Below are positions 34,273 through 43,860 of a stretch of DNA of 64,000 bases, one piece after another. A model generated the notes under the pieces. That model worked only from the letters and a program-made list of their open reading frames with translations. It was not told the DNA's origin and did not search any database. The position numbers and the translations under genes are program-made. The stretch comes from Dokdonia sp. PRO95. Lineage in GTDB: Bacteria > Bacteroidota > Bacteroidia > Flavobacteriales > Flavobacteriaceae. How positions within the stretch are numbered: the stretch's first letter is position 1; the number at the start of each line of letters is the position of its first letter. Location of the stretch: positions 2,127,144-2,191,143 of the forward strand of contig NZ_CM001837.1 of the NCBI RefSeq assembly GCF_000355805.1, in the 5' to 3' direction.

Positions 34273-35349
34273 CTAGCGTAGCCTAATTTTTGGATCTAGC
34301 CAGCCGTAGACGAAATCTACAAGAATATTTATGATTACAAATAGCGTAGCGATAATAAGTACGGCACCCATGATAATAGGTAAATCCAGTGTGTTGAGTG
34401 CATCTACTATTTCCTTACCTAAACCATTCCACCCAAAAATATATTCTACAAAAACTGCACCTGCAAGCATAGAAGCAAACCATCCAGACACTGCAGTGAC
34501 TACAGGATTTAATGCATTTTTAAGTGCGTGATTTTTTATAATCTGGTAGGTGGTGAGACCTTTAGCTTTGGCAGTTCTTATGTATTCTTGATTGTAAACT
34601 TCAAGAAGCGAGTTGCGCATTAATTGAATTACAACGGCAAGCGGTCGTATACCTAAAACTAGTGCTGGTAAAACCAAGTTCTTCCACTGGATGTGCACAT
34701 GCTCCCCAAAATCATCCATCTCATACAAGCTACCTGTCATATTGAGATTGGTATATTTATGAAGCGCATAGCCAAAGAGCCAAGCAAAAAGAATAGCGCT
34801 AAAAAAACTAGGAACACTCATTCCTAGTGTACTTACAACCTGTATGGTTTTGTCAACCCATGTGTCCCGCATTTGCGCAGAAATAATACCTAAAAAAACA
34901 CCAATACATATGGCAATCACAATAGCGCTTACGGCAAGAACAATAGTGTTAGGTAACGTCTCGGCAATAACCTCTGTGACGGGTTTACCTGTCTTCTGAA
35001 AACTCTCTCTGAGGTATGGATATTTTATTGCTAGCGTCCTATTTCCAATCTCAAATAATGGAGTTGCGCTGTACTTGCCAGAAGCTAGCGACGTATAGTT
35101 TTGCTCATCATTAGCATGTAGAGAAAGTAAAGAAAGGTCGTTAATGTAGTATGCGTATTGCGTACTTATAGGCTTATCAAAACCATATTTTGCTCGCACC
35201 TTTGCTAGTTGTTCTGGATTTTCATTTTGGTCAAGCATCATACTCGCTGGATCTCCAGGCAGTACGGTAAATAAGAAAAAAATAACGGTTACTACTCCCC
35301 ACAACGTGAGCAGCGCATAACCTAATTTATATAATAGGTATTTAATCAA
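34273..35349 (-). CDS. ABC transporter permease, DppB/OppB type
   Basis: This inner-membrane protein of 358 residues has six predicted helices. The N-terminus (LLYKLGYALLTLWGVVTVIFFLFTVLPGDPA) and ETLPNTIVLAVSAIVIAICIGVFLGI are typical of peptide/nickel uptake permeases. YIRTAKAKGLTTYQIIKNHALKNALNP is the EAA loop that meets the ATPase. A 55-residue insertion between helix 1 and the core (about 75-125) is longer than in DppB. No partner permease, ATPase or binding protein is next to it. It overlaps the upstream DoxX gene by four bases. Confidence 0.87.
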   Translation of the reverse strand: MIKYLLYKLGYALLTLWGVVTVIFFLFTVLPGDPASMMLDQNENPEQLAKVRAKYGFDKPISTQYAYYINDLSLLSLHANDEQNYTSLASGKYSATPLFEIGNRTLAIKYPYLRESFQKTGKPVTEVIAETLPNTIVLAVSAIVIAICIGVFLGIISAQMRDTWVDKTIQVVSTLGMSVPSFFSAILFAWLFGYALHKYTNLNMTGSLYEMDDFGEHVHIQWKNLVLPALVLGIRPLAVVIQLMRNSLLEVYNQEYIRTAKAKGLTTYQIIKNHALKNALNPVVTAVSGWFASMLAGAVFVEYIFGWNGLGKEIVDALNTLDLPIIMGAVLIIATLFVIINILVDFVYGWLDPKIRLR

Positions 35350-37094
35350 TTTGATGCCGCCTTACCTTCGAGCATTTGCTGTTTTGCAGCAAGCGCTTCA
35401 TCAAGAGTTATTTCTTTGTATTCAAAGTCTTGGCCAAAGAGGTCTTTACCATATTGCTCAATAGTTTGAGGAAATCCAGCTGCAGCACGTCTTTCATTTA
35501 CATCTTGAGGATCTGCTATAGGCCATATAAAATCGGCCATGTTTGGGTATGTTGCTCCTTGAGTACCATAAATTTGAGGTTTGCCATTACTCATAAGTAA
35601 GCGGTCTTCCATCATTGCAACAAGTCTGTATGGCAGTTCGCCATCTTTTCCAGCTTTTTTGATGGTATCTATGTACATTGGTATTTTATCAGGATTATGC
35701 TGGATTACATACCATGCAGCAGTATTTGTCGGTTCTCCCACGATGCTTTTGCCTGGATATCCTTTCGTTTTTAGGGTATATTCAATACGCTCAAGATTAA
35801 TACTGTCCAGTAATTCCTGTTGCTTCCAGATAAAATTTTGAAATTCCTCTGGAGCTACGCCTAGCTTTTTAGCTTCGGCATTCTTTTCTTCTCCGTCTTG
35901 CAAGTACATCATCCGTCTGTACTTTTGATCGAGAATGGCTATACTATCTAGCTCATGTTTGAGGGTGAAATCAAGGTTAGGCTTACTGTTTTCTAGAGTT
36001 TGTAAGCGCAAGTCTTGGGCGTCATTATAGTGAAGCTTTTGTAAGATAGTTCCTTTATGAAGACTAACAATTCCAGGATTTGCACGTACAATAGTTTTTA
36101 AAACCGTTTCATCTGTAAAGTAAAACTTAAAAGGAAGTTTAAAATCTTGTACAAACTCATCTGTTACATCTTGTGACGAGGAGCTTAGACCTATGACGTT
36201 ATATCCTTTTCTAATAGCATCTTCTGTAATGGTTCTAATATTATAATAGCCTTCTCTCTCCGTATTAGTCAGGTTATAAGCAACAATTACAACGAGATTT
36301 TCTTTCTCTAGAAATTCTGTAGTATAATTTTCTTCTCCGCGTTCTATTGTAAAATCGTGTACAGGTGGTTCATAACCTTCGGCTGTTTGTACGACCTCGT
36401 ATGAGATAAACTCTCCATCTACTTGCGGGTAGCCACCTTCTGTGGTAATTACTTCTTCTTTACCGTCAATATTAAATTTCCATTGGTACTCAAACGTAGC
36501 TTCTGGTGCGCCTTTTGGAATTCTCATTCCTTCGGCTATGTTTGAGCCTACTTTGTAAGCTCTAAAATCTAACCATGGTAGGTGCTCGAGTACGTGCATA
36601 CCAAAGAACATACATGCTAAAAATGATACAAAGACAATAGAGGTGTTGATGAGTTTTCCAAAAATAGGCAGGATATATTTCTGATTAAACATCAAGAAAA
36701 GGATAAGCACTAGCAAAATCACATCTTTTGCAAAAGACTCCCATGGCACTAACGGAATAGCATCACCAAAACATCCGCAATCTGTCACCTTATTAAAATA
36801 AGCGGAGTAGAAGGTGAGAAATGTAAAAAATGCAATCATTGCAAACAGTAGCCACAAGGTGATTTTTTTACGATACCCTACCAGCAAAGCAATTCCTAAT
36901 AGCACTTCAACCACCACAAGTATGATGGCAATAAGCAGCGCGTAGGGTGATAAGAATTCAAGACCTAACACCTCTGCGCTAAAATATTCTTGAAGCTTAT
37001 AAGAAAACCCTAGAGGGTCGTTAAGCTTTATAAATCCGCTAAAGATGAAAAGTGCTCCTACAATAAAGCGAGCTATGTGTGTAAGTAGTTTCAT
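35346..37094 (-). CDS. BT_3928-type DoxX/MauE membrane protein with thioredoxin-like domain
   Basis: This protein has 582 residues. The first 185 residues contain five membrane helices and a DoxX/MauE-like core (FIVGALFIFSGFIKLNDP, 10-27) with the conserved CGCFGD (106-111). A soluble part (about 195-380) includes LVVIVAYNLTNTEREGYY...FKFYFTDETVL, a thioredoxin-like fold lacking CxxC. The remainder is charged and helical. Proteins of this layout sit next to tpiA and folP across Bacteroidota. Function is not established; redox or envelope disulfide handling is a guess. Confidence 0.82.
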   Translation of the reverse strand: MKLLTHIARFIVGALFIFSGFIKLNDPLGFSYKLQEYFSAEVLGLEFLSPYALLIAIILVVVEVLLGIALLVGYRKKITLWLLFAMIAFFTFLTFYSAYFNKVTDCGCFGDAIPLVPWESFAKDVILLVLILFLMFNQKYILPIFGKLINTSIVFVSFLACMFFGMHVLEHLPWLDFRAYKVGSNIAEGMRIPKGAPEATFEYQWKFNIDGKEEVITTEGGYPQVDGEFISYEVVQTAEGYEPPVHDFTIERGEENYTTEFLEKENLVVIVAYNLTNTEREGYYNIRTITEDAIRKGYNVIGLSSSSQDVTDEFVQDFKLPFKFYFTDETVLKTIVRANPGIVSLHKGTILQKLHYNDAQDLRLQTLENSKPNLDFTLKHELDSIAILDQKYRRMMYLQDGEEKNAEAKKLGVAPEEFQNFIWKQQELLDSINLERIEYTLKTKGYPGKSIVGEPTNTAAWYVIQHNPDKIPMYIDTIKKAGKDGELPYRLVAMMEDRLLMSNGKPQIYGTQGATYPNMADFIWPIADPQDVNERRAAAGFPQTIEQYGKDLFGQDFEYKEITLDEALAAKQQMLEGKAASN

Positions 37095-37170
37095 ATATAA
37101 TCCAGTAGTACTGGAGGTGTATTAGTCACGTTTTTGCGAAAGCGTAACTTTTATTCATAAATACTAATTC

Positions 37171-37710
37171 TTATGCATCACCTAAGTGAATCATTGCAAA
37201 AACAGCATAATTAATCATGTCTTGATAGTTTGCATCAATACCTTCAGAAACGAGGGTTTTTCCTTTATTATCTTCTATTTGCTTCACACGCAACAATTTC
37301 TGGAGAATCAAATCTGTAAGACTGCTCACTCGCATATCACGCCATGCCTCACCATAGTCGTGATTTTTATCCATCATTAACTGTTTTGTGAGTTTTATTT
37401 TCTCATCATAAGCATGTGTAGCCTCTTCAAGCTCCATGTCTGGTTGCTCTACCACGCCGCGCTCAAGATTTACTAGCGCCATGGCGCAGTAATTAATGAT
37501 ACCTATAAATTCAGATTGCTGCCCTTCATCTACCTTTTGCACCGCGTTTTGCTGTAAACCGCGTATGCGTTGTGCTTTTATAAAAATTTGATCCGTGAGA
37601 GAAGGAAGTCTCAAAATGCGCCATGCACTCCCATAGTCTTTCATTTTTTTAATAAAAAGGTCTCTACATTGTGTGATTACCGCATCATATTGGGCAGAAG
37701 TGTCAGGCAT
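37171..37710 (-). CDS. DUF1599 (Nmad1-type) protein with internal duplication
   Basis: This 179-residue cytoplasmic protein is built of two repeats. KMKDYGSAWRILRLPSLTD (about 23-41) and KNHDYGEAWRDMRVSSLTD (about 116-134) each head a half, and both halves end in an INY-A-A-LV/IHL segment. This is the DUF1599 family, also called nucleotide modification associated domain 1. Its activity is unknown to me. It is divergent from folP, an arrangement common in the phylum, and is followed by the DoxX gene. Confidence 0.85.
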   Translation of the reverse strand: MPDTSAQYDAVITQCRDLFIKKMKDYGSAWRILRLPSLTDQIFIKAQRIRGLQQNAVQKVDEGQQSEFIGIINYCAMALVNLERGVVEQPDMELEEATHAYDEKIKLTKQLMMDKNHDYGEAWRDMRVSSLTDLILQKLLRVKQIEDNKGKTLVSEGIDANYQDMINYAVFAMIHLGDA

Positions 37711-37834
37711 GCTATGTTGTTTGATTTTTGGTAAATTTCGGTTAAAATCTTCAATATAAGAAATGAGTTCTTGCTTAGAAAGTAATGCTAGCTATTATCC
37801 TTTTGAAGCACAGCGTTTATGGTGTATTTTTGAA

Positions 37835-37912
37835 GCAGTATCCCGCTTTCTGTTGCAATTCCTCGCGGCGGTTGCACCAGCCAGCTGTGGGATTTTCACT
37901 ACAATCGGGGCT
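37835..37912. repeat. Dispersed element with GTATCCCGCTTTC ... CAATCGGGG ends
   Basis: This element of about 78 bp contains GCAGTATCCCGCTTTCTG at the left and CTACAATCGGGGCTATG at the right. A GC-rich centre (CCTCGCGGCGG) lies between. I recognise this pair of ends from intergenic repeats in Flavobacteriia genomes. It lies between the divergent DUF1599 and folP genes. Only one copy is present in the window. Confidence 0.55.
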
Positions 37913-38002
37913 ATGGAGTAGAGGTAGTTTGTGATTAAAAGTAGTTACTAAAGAAGTCAAACTATCACAGAATAAGAGCCAAAGATTTATAAATAATCAT
38001 CT

Positions 38003-38827
38003 ATGAAAATAAACTGTAAAGGAACGCTAATAGATCTCTCCAAGCCTAAGGTGATGGGAATACTAAACCTCACTCCAGATAGTTTTTATGATGGTGGTAG
38101 GTATAAAAATATGGAAGCTGCTATTGACCAAGTAAGAACAATGCTTGATGATGGCGCAACATTTATTGACGTAGGAGCTTACAGTTCGCGACCAGGAGCT
38201 GTAGATATTTCGGTAGAGGAGGAGGAGTTGAGATTGATACCAGTGATAGAACAACTGGTGACTTTGTTTCCAGAGATTATAATCTCTGTAGATACCTTTC
38301 GCGCAAGCGTAGCAAGAAAAGCAATAGCAGCAGGAGCAGCTATGATTAATGATATAAGTGCAGGGCAGTTAGATCCAGAAATGATGTCTACAGTAGGGGA
38401 GTTGGGTGTTCCTTATATAATGATGCATATGCGAGGTACTCCTCAGACTATGAAGGAACTTGCGGTCTATGAGAATATAACAAAAGAGGTGCTGCATTAC
38501 TTTAGCGAGCGAGTGGCTGTCGCAAGGTCTCATAAAATAAATGATCTCATAGTAGATCCAGGATTTGGATTTGCAAAAACAGCGAATCATAGTTTTGAGT
38601 TGCTTAATAAGTTGGCAATTTTTAAACAGTTAGACTTACCTATACTAGCAGGTGTTTCTCGTAAATCTATGATTTATAAGACCCTCGAGACATCACCAGA
38701 TAAGGCACTTAATGGGACCACGGTATTAAATACAATCGCGATCAATAAAGGAGCACATATATTGAGAGTTCATGACGTAAAGGAGGCTATGGAAGTGGTA
38801 ACTCTTTGCGAGGCGTGCTTGGTATAG
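38003..38827 (+). CDS. folP: Dihydropteroate synthase
   Basis: This folate enzyme joins para-aminobenzoate to 6-hydroxymethyl-7,8-dihydropterin diphosphate; it has 274 residues. GILNLTPDSFYDGGRY (19-34) and DVGAYSSRPGA are the pterin-binding signatures, and DTFRASVARKAIAAGAAMINDIS follows. DPGFGFAKTANHS and AGVSRKSMIY are also intact. The first gene rightward of a divergent region, it is followed by a 134-bp gap. Confidence 0.96.
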   Translation: MKINCKGTLIDLSKPKVMGILNLTPDSFYDGGRYKNMEAAIDQVRTMLDDGATFIDVGAYSSRPGAVDISVEEEELRLIPVIEQLVTLFPEIIISVDTFRASVARKAIAAGAAMINDISAGQLDPEMMSTVGELGVPYIMMHMRGTPQTMKELAVYENITKEVLHYFSERVAVARSHKINDLIVDPGFGFAKTANHSFELLNKLAIFKQLDLPILAGVSRKSMIYKTLETSPDKALNGTTVLNTIAINKGAHILRVHDVKEAMEVVTLCEACLV

Positions 38828-38961
38828 TTTAACCTTCATAGTGACCTTATATTGCTATTACTAGATGGTGTTTTTATTGTAAATTCACTTAAGAAAACGG
38901 GTCTTCGTTAACAGGATTTTAGCAAAAAAACGGTATTTTTCACTCCTTAAATAATACTATA

Positions 38962-41595
38962 ATGAGAATCCTACGTGTAGCTTTAATTCTAATAGCTTTT
39001 TCTTTTATAAATACCTCGCTTTTTGCGCAGAGTGCCGCTGGTGGATCTACGTTTGAAGACGCAGTTCCTTTTTGTACTAACGATCCAGTATTCTCCACTC
39101 CTTTTGAAGCTTGTTTTGCAGGAAGTACAGATTCAAGCTGTAGTAATGTCGCGGAAGCTGGACCAGATTATGGTTGTCTAGGAAGTCAGCCATCACCTAC
39201 GTGGTATTTCTTGCAAATAGGACAAGATGGAGATATAGATTTTCAAATTACTCAAAACACAGCTATTGATGATGATGGTACACCTACAGGGACTGGTCTT
39301 GATGTAGACTATATTATCTGGGGACCATTTTCTGATATCGATGTTTTTGATCAATTAACTGCAGAAAATATTGAGAGTTGTAGTTTTTCTTCAGCAGCTG
39401 TAGAGTTCCCAACTATTACTGGAGCTCAAGAAGGAGATTTTTATGTGTTTATGGTCACTAATTTCTCAAACGTAGCAGCTGAGATTTTTATAGAACAAAT
39501 AAGCGACCCTGCAAGTGCTGGAAGTGGAGCTACAGATTGCTCAATCGTTAGTGCTTCTATAGGAAGAGACCAAGATGTTTGTGAGGGAACCACAGTGACC
39601 TTAGATGCTACCAGTGCAGATGCAGTAAGCTACTTATGGACTGTAGATACTGGTGCAGGATTTATGCCTGTTCTAGATGGTTCAGGAAATCAAGTGACAA
39701 CAGCAACGCTTGACGTTACAACTACAGGTGAGTATCAAGTAACAATAACCAATGTTGATGGTGATGATGGAGCCGATGAAGCGGTGATCACGTTTTTAGA
39801 ATTACCAAACCCTAATACTACCCCAGATGCTCTAGAAGTGTGTGATACAATTACTGATATTGATGCAGATGGAGACGGCGTTATTGACGCTGGTTCTGGT
39901 TCAAATACAGATGGTTTTGAAGTGTTTGATTTAACACCCGCAATTACTCAGATAGCAAACGGAGAACAAGTGGATGTAATAGTCTACACAGATCTTACTA
40001 TTGCAGAATCAAATCCAGATGACACGTCGCAAGCGATTACAGATGTGACTACATTTACTAATACAGTAGTGGGAACTCAAACGCTATATGCAAGAGTGGA
40101 GCGCAACGTACCAGGAAATAGTGATATAGATAGCAATGGAAATTTGTGTTATGTGGTTGTGCCATTTGAAGTAATTGTAAATGCGCTGCCTGTTTTAACG
40201 CAGCAAGACACATTTACATATACCATTTGTGAAGCGCGCGACACTACAGATACGATGGCAAGTGTTAATCTTGACAACCTTGCAGATAAGGTTGGCTTGC
40301 TCGTTGCACCACAAATAAAAAATGATTTTATAATCACCTATCATGAGCTAGAGCCACAAGCCGCAGCAAATACTGATGCGCTCAGCACGCCTTACGAAGT
40401 CACTGACGGTCAAGATTTATTTGTGCGTATAGAAAATGTACAGACGGGATGTTTAAACTTTACGAGCATCGTTTTTACAGTAGGAACACGTCCAGATGCA
40501 TTTAGAGCCTTAAACTTAGTGCAATGTGCAGATAGTGCGAATAGTATTCCAGGACAGATACAAGTGGCGACTTTTGATCTCACGCAACAAAACGAAACTA
40601 TTACAGGTAACATAGCAGCTAATACTGTAAACTACTACACGAGTGAGGATGACGCGGAGAATATGGTGAATGTTATTGCTACACCTACTGCCTTTGTAAA
40701 TACTGAGAATCCACAAACTATTTTTGCCCGTTCTGTAAATGCAGCTCGCACTTGTCAAAGTGATGACATAATTGAGTTTGAGTTGTTTGCGCAACCATTG
40801 CCTTACACCAATCTTACAGATGAAGGAGGACCTTTTTGTGTAGATGAGATAACAGGAGAATCGCTTGATTCATTTGTCATTGATGGAACTGTAGAGAGCC
40901 CGCAACCGGGTGCTAATTATACATATGCGTGGCGACTTGATGGAAATCCAAATCCAGTGTCGTCCGTTTCTGTCGTAAACGTAGATGCTCCTGGAAGTTA
41001 TGAGCTAACTATTACTGCAGAATATGGAGGAGGGATTCTCTGTGATTATGTTGCAGAGGCTGTTTATATTGCAGAAAGTGCTCCTGTTTTTGAAGCAACT
41101 GTTGTAGAGTCTTCTTTTAACACAGGTGGTTTATATACGGTAGAGATAAGTAATATAACTGGCGCAAATCCCGACTCAGAATATGTATTTGCCGTAGATG
41201 ATGGGCCTTTTTTCAACAGTACAATCTTAACAAACGTAAGACCAGGGACACATACTATTTTTGGAAAACTTGCAAATGGTAATTGTAGTGTGTCAGAGGT
41301 AGAAATAGATATTATAGATTACCCAAGATTCTTTACCCCTAATGCAGATGGCTTCCATGATACGTGGAATATTATAGGGCTAGGAGTAGCACCAAACTTA
41401 AACGCAAAGATTTTCATCTTTGATAGATACGGTAAACTCTTAAAGCAAATCAGCCCAGTGGGCGCTGGATGGGACGGTACTTTTAATGGACAGCCTATGC
41501 CGTCAAGTGATTATTGGTTCCGAGTAGAGTTTACAGAAGTAGATGAGGAAGGGACACAGAGAACGGTTAATGGTCACTTTACATTGAAGCGATAA
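38962..41595 (+). CDS. Secreted multidomain protein with T9SS type-B C-terminal sorting domain
   Basis: This exported protein of 877 residues has a signal peptide (MRILRVALILIAFSFINTSLFAQ). Residues 24-185 form an N-terminal module (GSTFEDAVPFCTNDPVF...). An Ig/PKD-like domain (about 205-280, CEGTTVTLDATSADAVSYLW) is followed by several beta-rich Cys-containing modules. The last 90 residues (YPRFFTPNADGFHDTWNIIG...DYWFRVEF...GHFTLKR) are the gliding-motility-type C-terminal domain that directs secretion through the type IX system. Adhesion or matrix function is likely. A strong terminator follows. Confidence 0.88.
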   Translation: MRILRVALILIAFSFINTSLFAQSAAGGSTFEDAVPFCTNDPVFSTPFEACFAGSTDSSCSNVAEAGPDYGCLGSQPSPTWYFLQIGQDGDIDFQITQNTAIDDDGTPTGTGLDVDYIIWGPFSDIDVFDQLTAENIESCSFSSAAVEFPTITGAQEGDFYVFMVTNFSNVAAEIFIEQISDPASAGSGATDCSIVSASIGRDQDVCEGTTVTLDATSADAVSYLWTVDTGAGFMPVLDGSGNQVTTATLDVTTTGEYQVTITNVDGDDGADEAVITFLELPNPNTTPDALEVCDTITDIDADGDGVIDAGSGSNTDGFEVFDLTPAITQIANGEQVDVIVYTDLTIAESNPDDTSQAITDVTTFTNTVVGTQTLYARVERNVPGNSDIDSNGNLCYVVVPFEVIVNALPVLTQQDTFTYTICEARDTTDTMASVNLDNLADKVGLLVAPQIKNDFIITYHELEPQAAANTDALSTPYEVTDGQDLFVRIENVQTGCLNFTSIVFTVGTRPDAFRALNLVQCADSANSIPGQIQVATFDLTQQNETITGNIAANTVNYYTSEDDAENMVNVIATPTAFVNTENPQTIFARSVNAARTCQSDDIIEFELFAQPLPYTNLTDEGGPFCVDEITGESLDSFVIDGTVESPQPGANYTYAWRLDGNPNPVSSVSVVNVDAPGSYELTITAEYGGGILCDYVAEAVYIAESAPVFEATVVESSFNTGGLYTVEISNITGANPDSEYVFAVDDGPFFNSTILTNVRPGTHTIFGKLANGNCSVSEVEIDIIDYPRFFTPNADGFHDTWNIIGLGVAPNLNAKIFIFDRYGKLLKQISPVGAGWDGTFNGQPMPSSDYWFRVEFTEVDEEGTQRTVNGHFTLKR

Positions 41596-41617
41596 GAAAT
41601 ACATAAAACCAATTATT

Positions 41618-41655
41618 AAAAGCTCTCAGTATCTAATACTGAGAGCTTTTTTAGT
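41618..41655 (+). terminator. Rho-independent terminator after the T9SS-exported protein
   Basis: The hairpin AAAAGCTCTCAGTAT-cta-ATACTGAGAGCTTTT is perfect and is followed by more T. It lies 23 bp past the stop codon. Confidence 0.93.
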
Positions 41656-41756
41656 TATGATATGAGGTGTAAATTATAATCTAGTTGAGGAGTAGTCTGA
41701 TTGTTGTAACACAGTTTTGGCAATGTGCAATGAGAGTTAGCAGCGATTAATTTCTT

Positions 41757-41885
41757 GCGTGAGGGATAGTAGTGGTTACCCTGCAGTGTTGTGGAGCGAT
41801 AGCGCAGCATCACGAAGCGTATGAACGTATAGCCCGGTCTCTATACTTGAAGAATGAAATGATGAAAGAATAGGGGCACGCCCTA
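41757..41885. repeat. Dispersed element (GCGTnAGGATAG...GGTTACC...CGTATAGCC...ACGCCC), copy 1
   Basis: This copy begins GCGTGAGGGATAGTAGTGG and contains GTATGAACGTATAGCCCGG. It ends GGGGCACGCCCT. The same ordered blocks occur in copy 2 at 48915-49024 with a different middle, and similar elements are common downstream of genes in Flavobacteriia. The GGGATAG..GGTTACC order and the complementary GCGT/ACGC ends suggest a structured element. Confidence 0.72.
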
Positions 41886-41900
41886 GTAGAAAGAAAGAGA

Positions 41901-43010
41901 CTATCTAAAAAGTTCCCAATCTAGTTTTACAGAAAATACGTTAGAATATATAGCAGCGCTCTGATCACCTATGTCTGTGAGTGCATAATCTACGTGAATG
42001 CCTTTGTACTTAAAACCTACACCAATGTTAGGCTGGAAGCCCACCGTTGTAGTATTATCAAGTGCTGTGAGTTCTTGAAAATTACCTACACCTGCTCGCA
42101 CATACACCAGCTCTGCATAACCAAATTCAAGGCCTAGGGCAGGAGTAGCACTTACAGACGAGCTAGAGATGATATCATTAGTTTGAGTAAATCTAAAATT
42201 CATATCTAGTTCTGCTCTTAAGGAGTAGTCATAATGGAAAATCCACTGTCTTCCCATACCTATTTGAAGTTTTGGGATGGTGATTTCTGTCTTTTCTGGA
42301 AGTTCTTGATTTTGCCCTTCTACGGCATCGCTTATGGTAGCAAACTGCTCTTCATCTATGCTCCAAGCATTTACGGTAGTGGTGATGTCACGCGCCATAA
42401 GTCCAAAATCCCAGTCGCCTCTCTTAAATTGTAGTCCTACATCAAGACCAAAACCCCAACTATTTGCAAAGTCGCCTATCACACGACGTACCACCTTTGC
42501 ATTCACCCCTAGATTTAAACCATCTAGTGGCAGCGCGCGTGCATAAGAGACCGTAAAGGCATAGTCTGCGGTAGAAAATAAGCTTATACGATTATAATCT
42601 ATGTTTCCTTGATCGTCTATAAGTTGGGTAGTATTTAAAATATCATCAACTCCAAAACGTATTACAGAAATACCTACGGCACTTTTATCATCAAGAGGTT
42701 TTGCAAAAGCGATGTAATCATAATTTGCAATATTTGCAAAATAGGAGGCGTGCATTAATGAGATCTGATTATCTTCTAGATTCACTAGCCCTGCAGGATT
42801 CCAGTAGCCCGCATTTACATCACTTGTACTTGCCACCACAGCATTACTCATACCAAGAGCGGCAGCGTCTACACCAATATTTAAAAACTCATTTGAGTAA
42901 GATCGCACTGCTTGAGAAGCAGCAGTCATTGTAATAAGTATAGATAGTATGGTAAGCGATTTTTTCAATAGCAGGATTTGTGAGACAAATATCTCACTTT
43001 TAGTACACAT
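41901..43010 (-). CDS. PorV/PorQ-family outer-membrane protein
   Basis: This beta-barrel protein has about 369 residues. After a signal sequence (KKSLTILSILITMTAASQ) the mature part starts NEFLNIGVDAAALGMSNAVVASTSDVNAGYWNPAGL, the PorV/PorQ hallmark seen in type IX secretion proteins. The rest alternates polar and hydrophobic residues and ends in an aromatic (KLDWELFR), typical of outer-membrane barrels. ATG 43010 is listed; a TTG at 42968 would give a tidier signal peptide. It is divergent from pssA. A PorV-like shuttle role for T9SS cargo is plausible. Confidence 0.82.
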   Translation of the reverse strand: MCTKSEIFVSQILLLKKSLTILSILITMTAASQAVRSYSNEFLNIGVDAAALGMSNAVVASTSDVNAGYWNPAGLVNLEDNQISLMHASYFANIANYDYIAFAKPLDDKSAVGISVIRFGVDDILNTTQLIDDQGNIDYNRISLFSTADYAFTVSYARALPLDGLNLGVNAKVVRRVIGDFANSWGFGLDVGLQFKRGDWDFGLMARDITTTVNAWSIDEEQFATISDAVEGQNQELPEKTEITIPKLQIGMGRQWIFHYDYSLRAELDMNFRFTQTNDIISSSSVSATPALGLEFGYAELVYVRAGVGNFQELTALDNTTTVGFQPNIGVGFKYKGIHVDYALTDIGDQSAAIYSNVFSVKLDWELFR

Positions 43011-43091
43011 TGTAAACAATAAAACCGTCTAGATATTGCCTGTAGTCACATTACTATAGATATCTTCCCTATTTTTACCGAAAATTATAAA

Positions 43092-43814
43092 ATGTCTATA
43101 AAGAGTTACGTACCTAATGCCATCACAATGGGCAACCTTTTAAGCGGTTGTGTCGCAGTCGTATTTGCTGTAAATGACAGGCTTGAACTTGCTGCAATAT
43201 TTGTAGCTCTTGGGATTTTCTTTGATTTTTTTGACGGATTTTTTGCGCGTATTCTCAATGCCTCTAGTGAGGTAGGATTGCAACTAGACTCACTGGCAGA
43301 TATGGTGACTAGTGGTGTAGTGCCTGGTGTGGTAATGTATCAACTACTAGAAGATGCTAGCGGTATCCCTTGGGGAGCAGCACTTGAAGAGCAGCACTTT
43401 CACTTAGGGTATATAGGTTTTGCAATAACGATGGCTTCGGCATATAGGCTAGCAAAATTTAATGTAGATGATCGCCAGACTAATTCTTTTATAGGACTTC
43501 CTACGCCTGCAAATACCTTATTTATACTAAGCTTGCCGCTTATATTAATGTTTGAAGAGTACGCTTTCGCGAAAGCGTTATTAGAAAACCCATATGTCCT
43601 TATATTACTTACCGCATTAAGTTGTTTTATGCTCAATGCAGAACTTCCATTATTTGCGTTGAAGTTTAAAAACTGGTCTTTTGGCCAAAATAAAGTGCGC
43701 TACTTATTCTTACTTGCAAGTGTATTATTACTGGTGTTCTTTCAATTTTTAGGAGTTCCTCTTATTATTATCTTATACATTCTTCTTTCCTTAGTTTTTA
43801 GGGAGCAATCATAG
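43092..43814 (+). CDS. pssA: CDP-diacylglycerol-serine O-phosphatidyltransferase
   Basis: This 240-residue membrane enzyme makes phosphatidylserine, the precursor of phosphatidylethanolamine. The CDP-alcohol phosphotransferase motif D-x2-DG-x2-AR-x8-G-x3-D-x3-D is complete at 45-70 (DFFDGFFARILNASSEVGLQLDSLAD). About seven membrane helices are present. The palindrome at 43561-43578 codes for YAFAKAL between helices. pepD follows closely. Confidence 0.92.
   Translation: MSIKSYVPNAITMGNLLSGCVAVVFAVNDRLELAAIFVALGIFFDFFDGFFARILNASSEVGLQLDSLADMVTSGVVPGVVMYQLLEDASGIPWGAALEEQHFHLGYIGFAITMASAYRLAKFNVDDRQTNSFIGLPTPANTLFILSLPLILMFEEYAFAKALLENPYVLILLTALSCFMLNAELPLFALKFKNWSFGQNKVRYLFLLASVLLLVFFQFLGVPLIIILYILLSLVFREQS
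43561..43578. repeat. TTTCGCGAAA palindrome, 18 bp
   Basis: Arms are ACGC/GCGT. It codes for AFAKA in pssA, a core gene. Confidence 0.9.
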
Positions 43815-43860
43815 GTCTAGCTTATTTCAAGCTATTATCTTTGTGAAAAATTTGAACACA

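Larger units (their letters stand above)
41596..41900. other. 305-bp convergent intergenic region
   Basis: It holds the terminator at 41618-41655 and a dispersed repeat at 41757-41885. The remaining 100 bp show nothing I can name. Confidence 0.7.

Noticed and set aside
37711..38002. tRNA or small RNA gene between DUF1599 and folP
   Set aside because: No cloverleaf or CCA-type end can be built. The structured part matches a dispersed repeat type instead.
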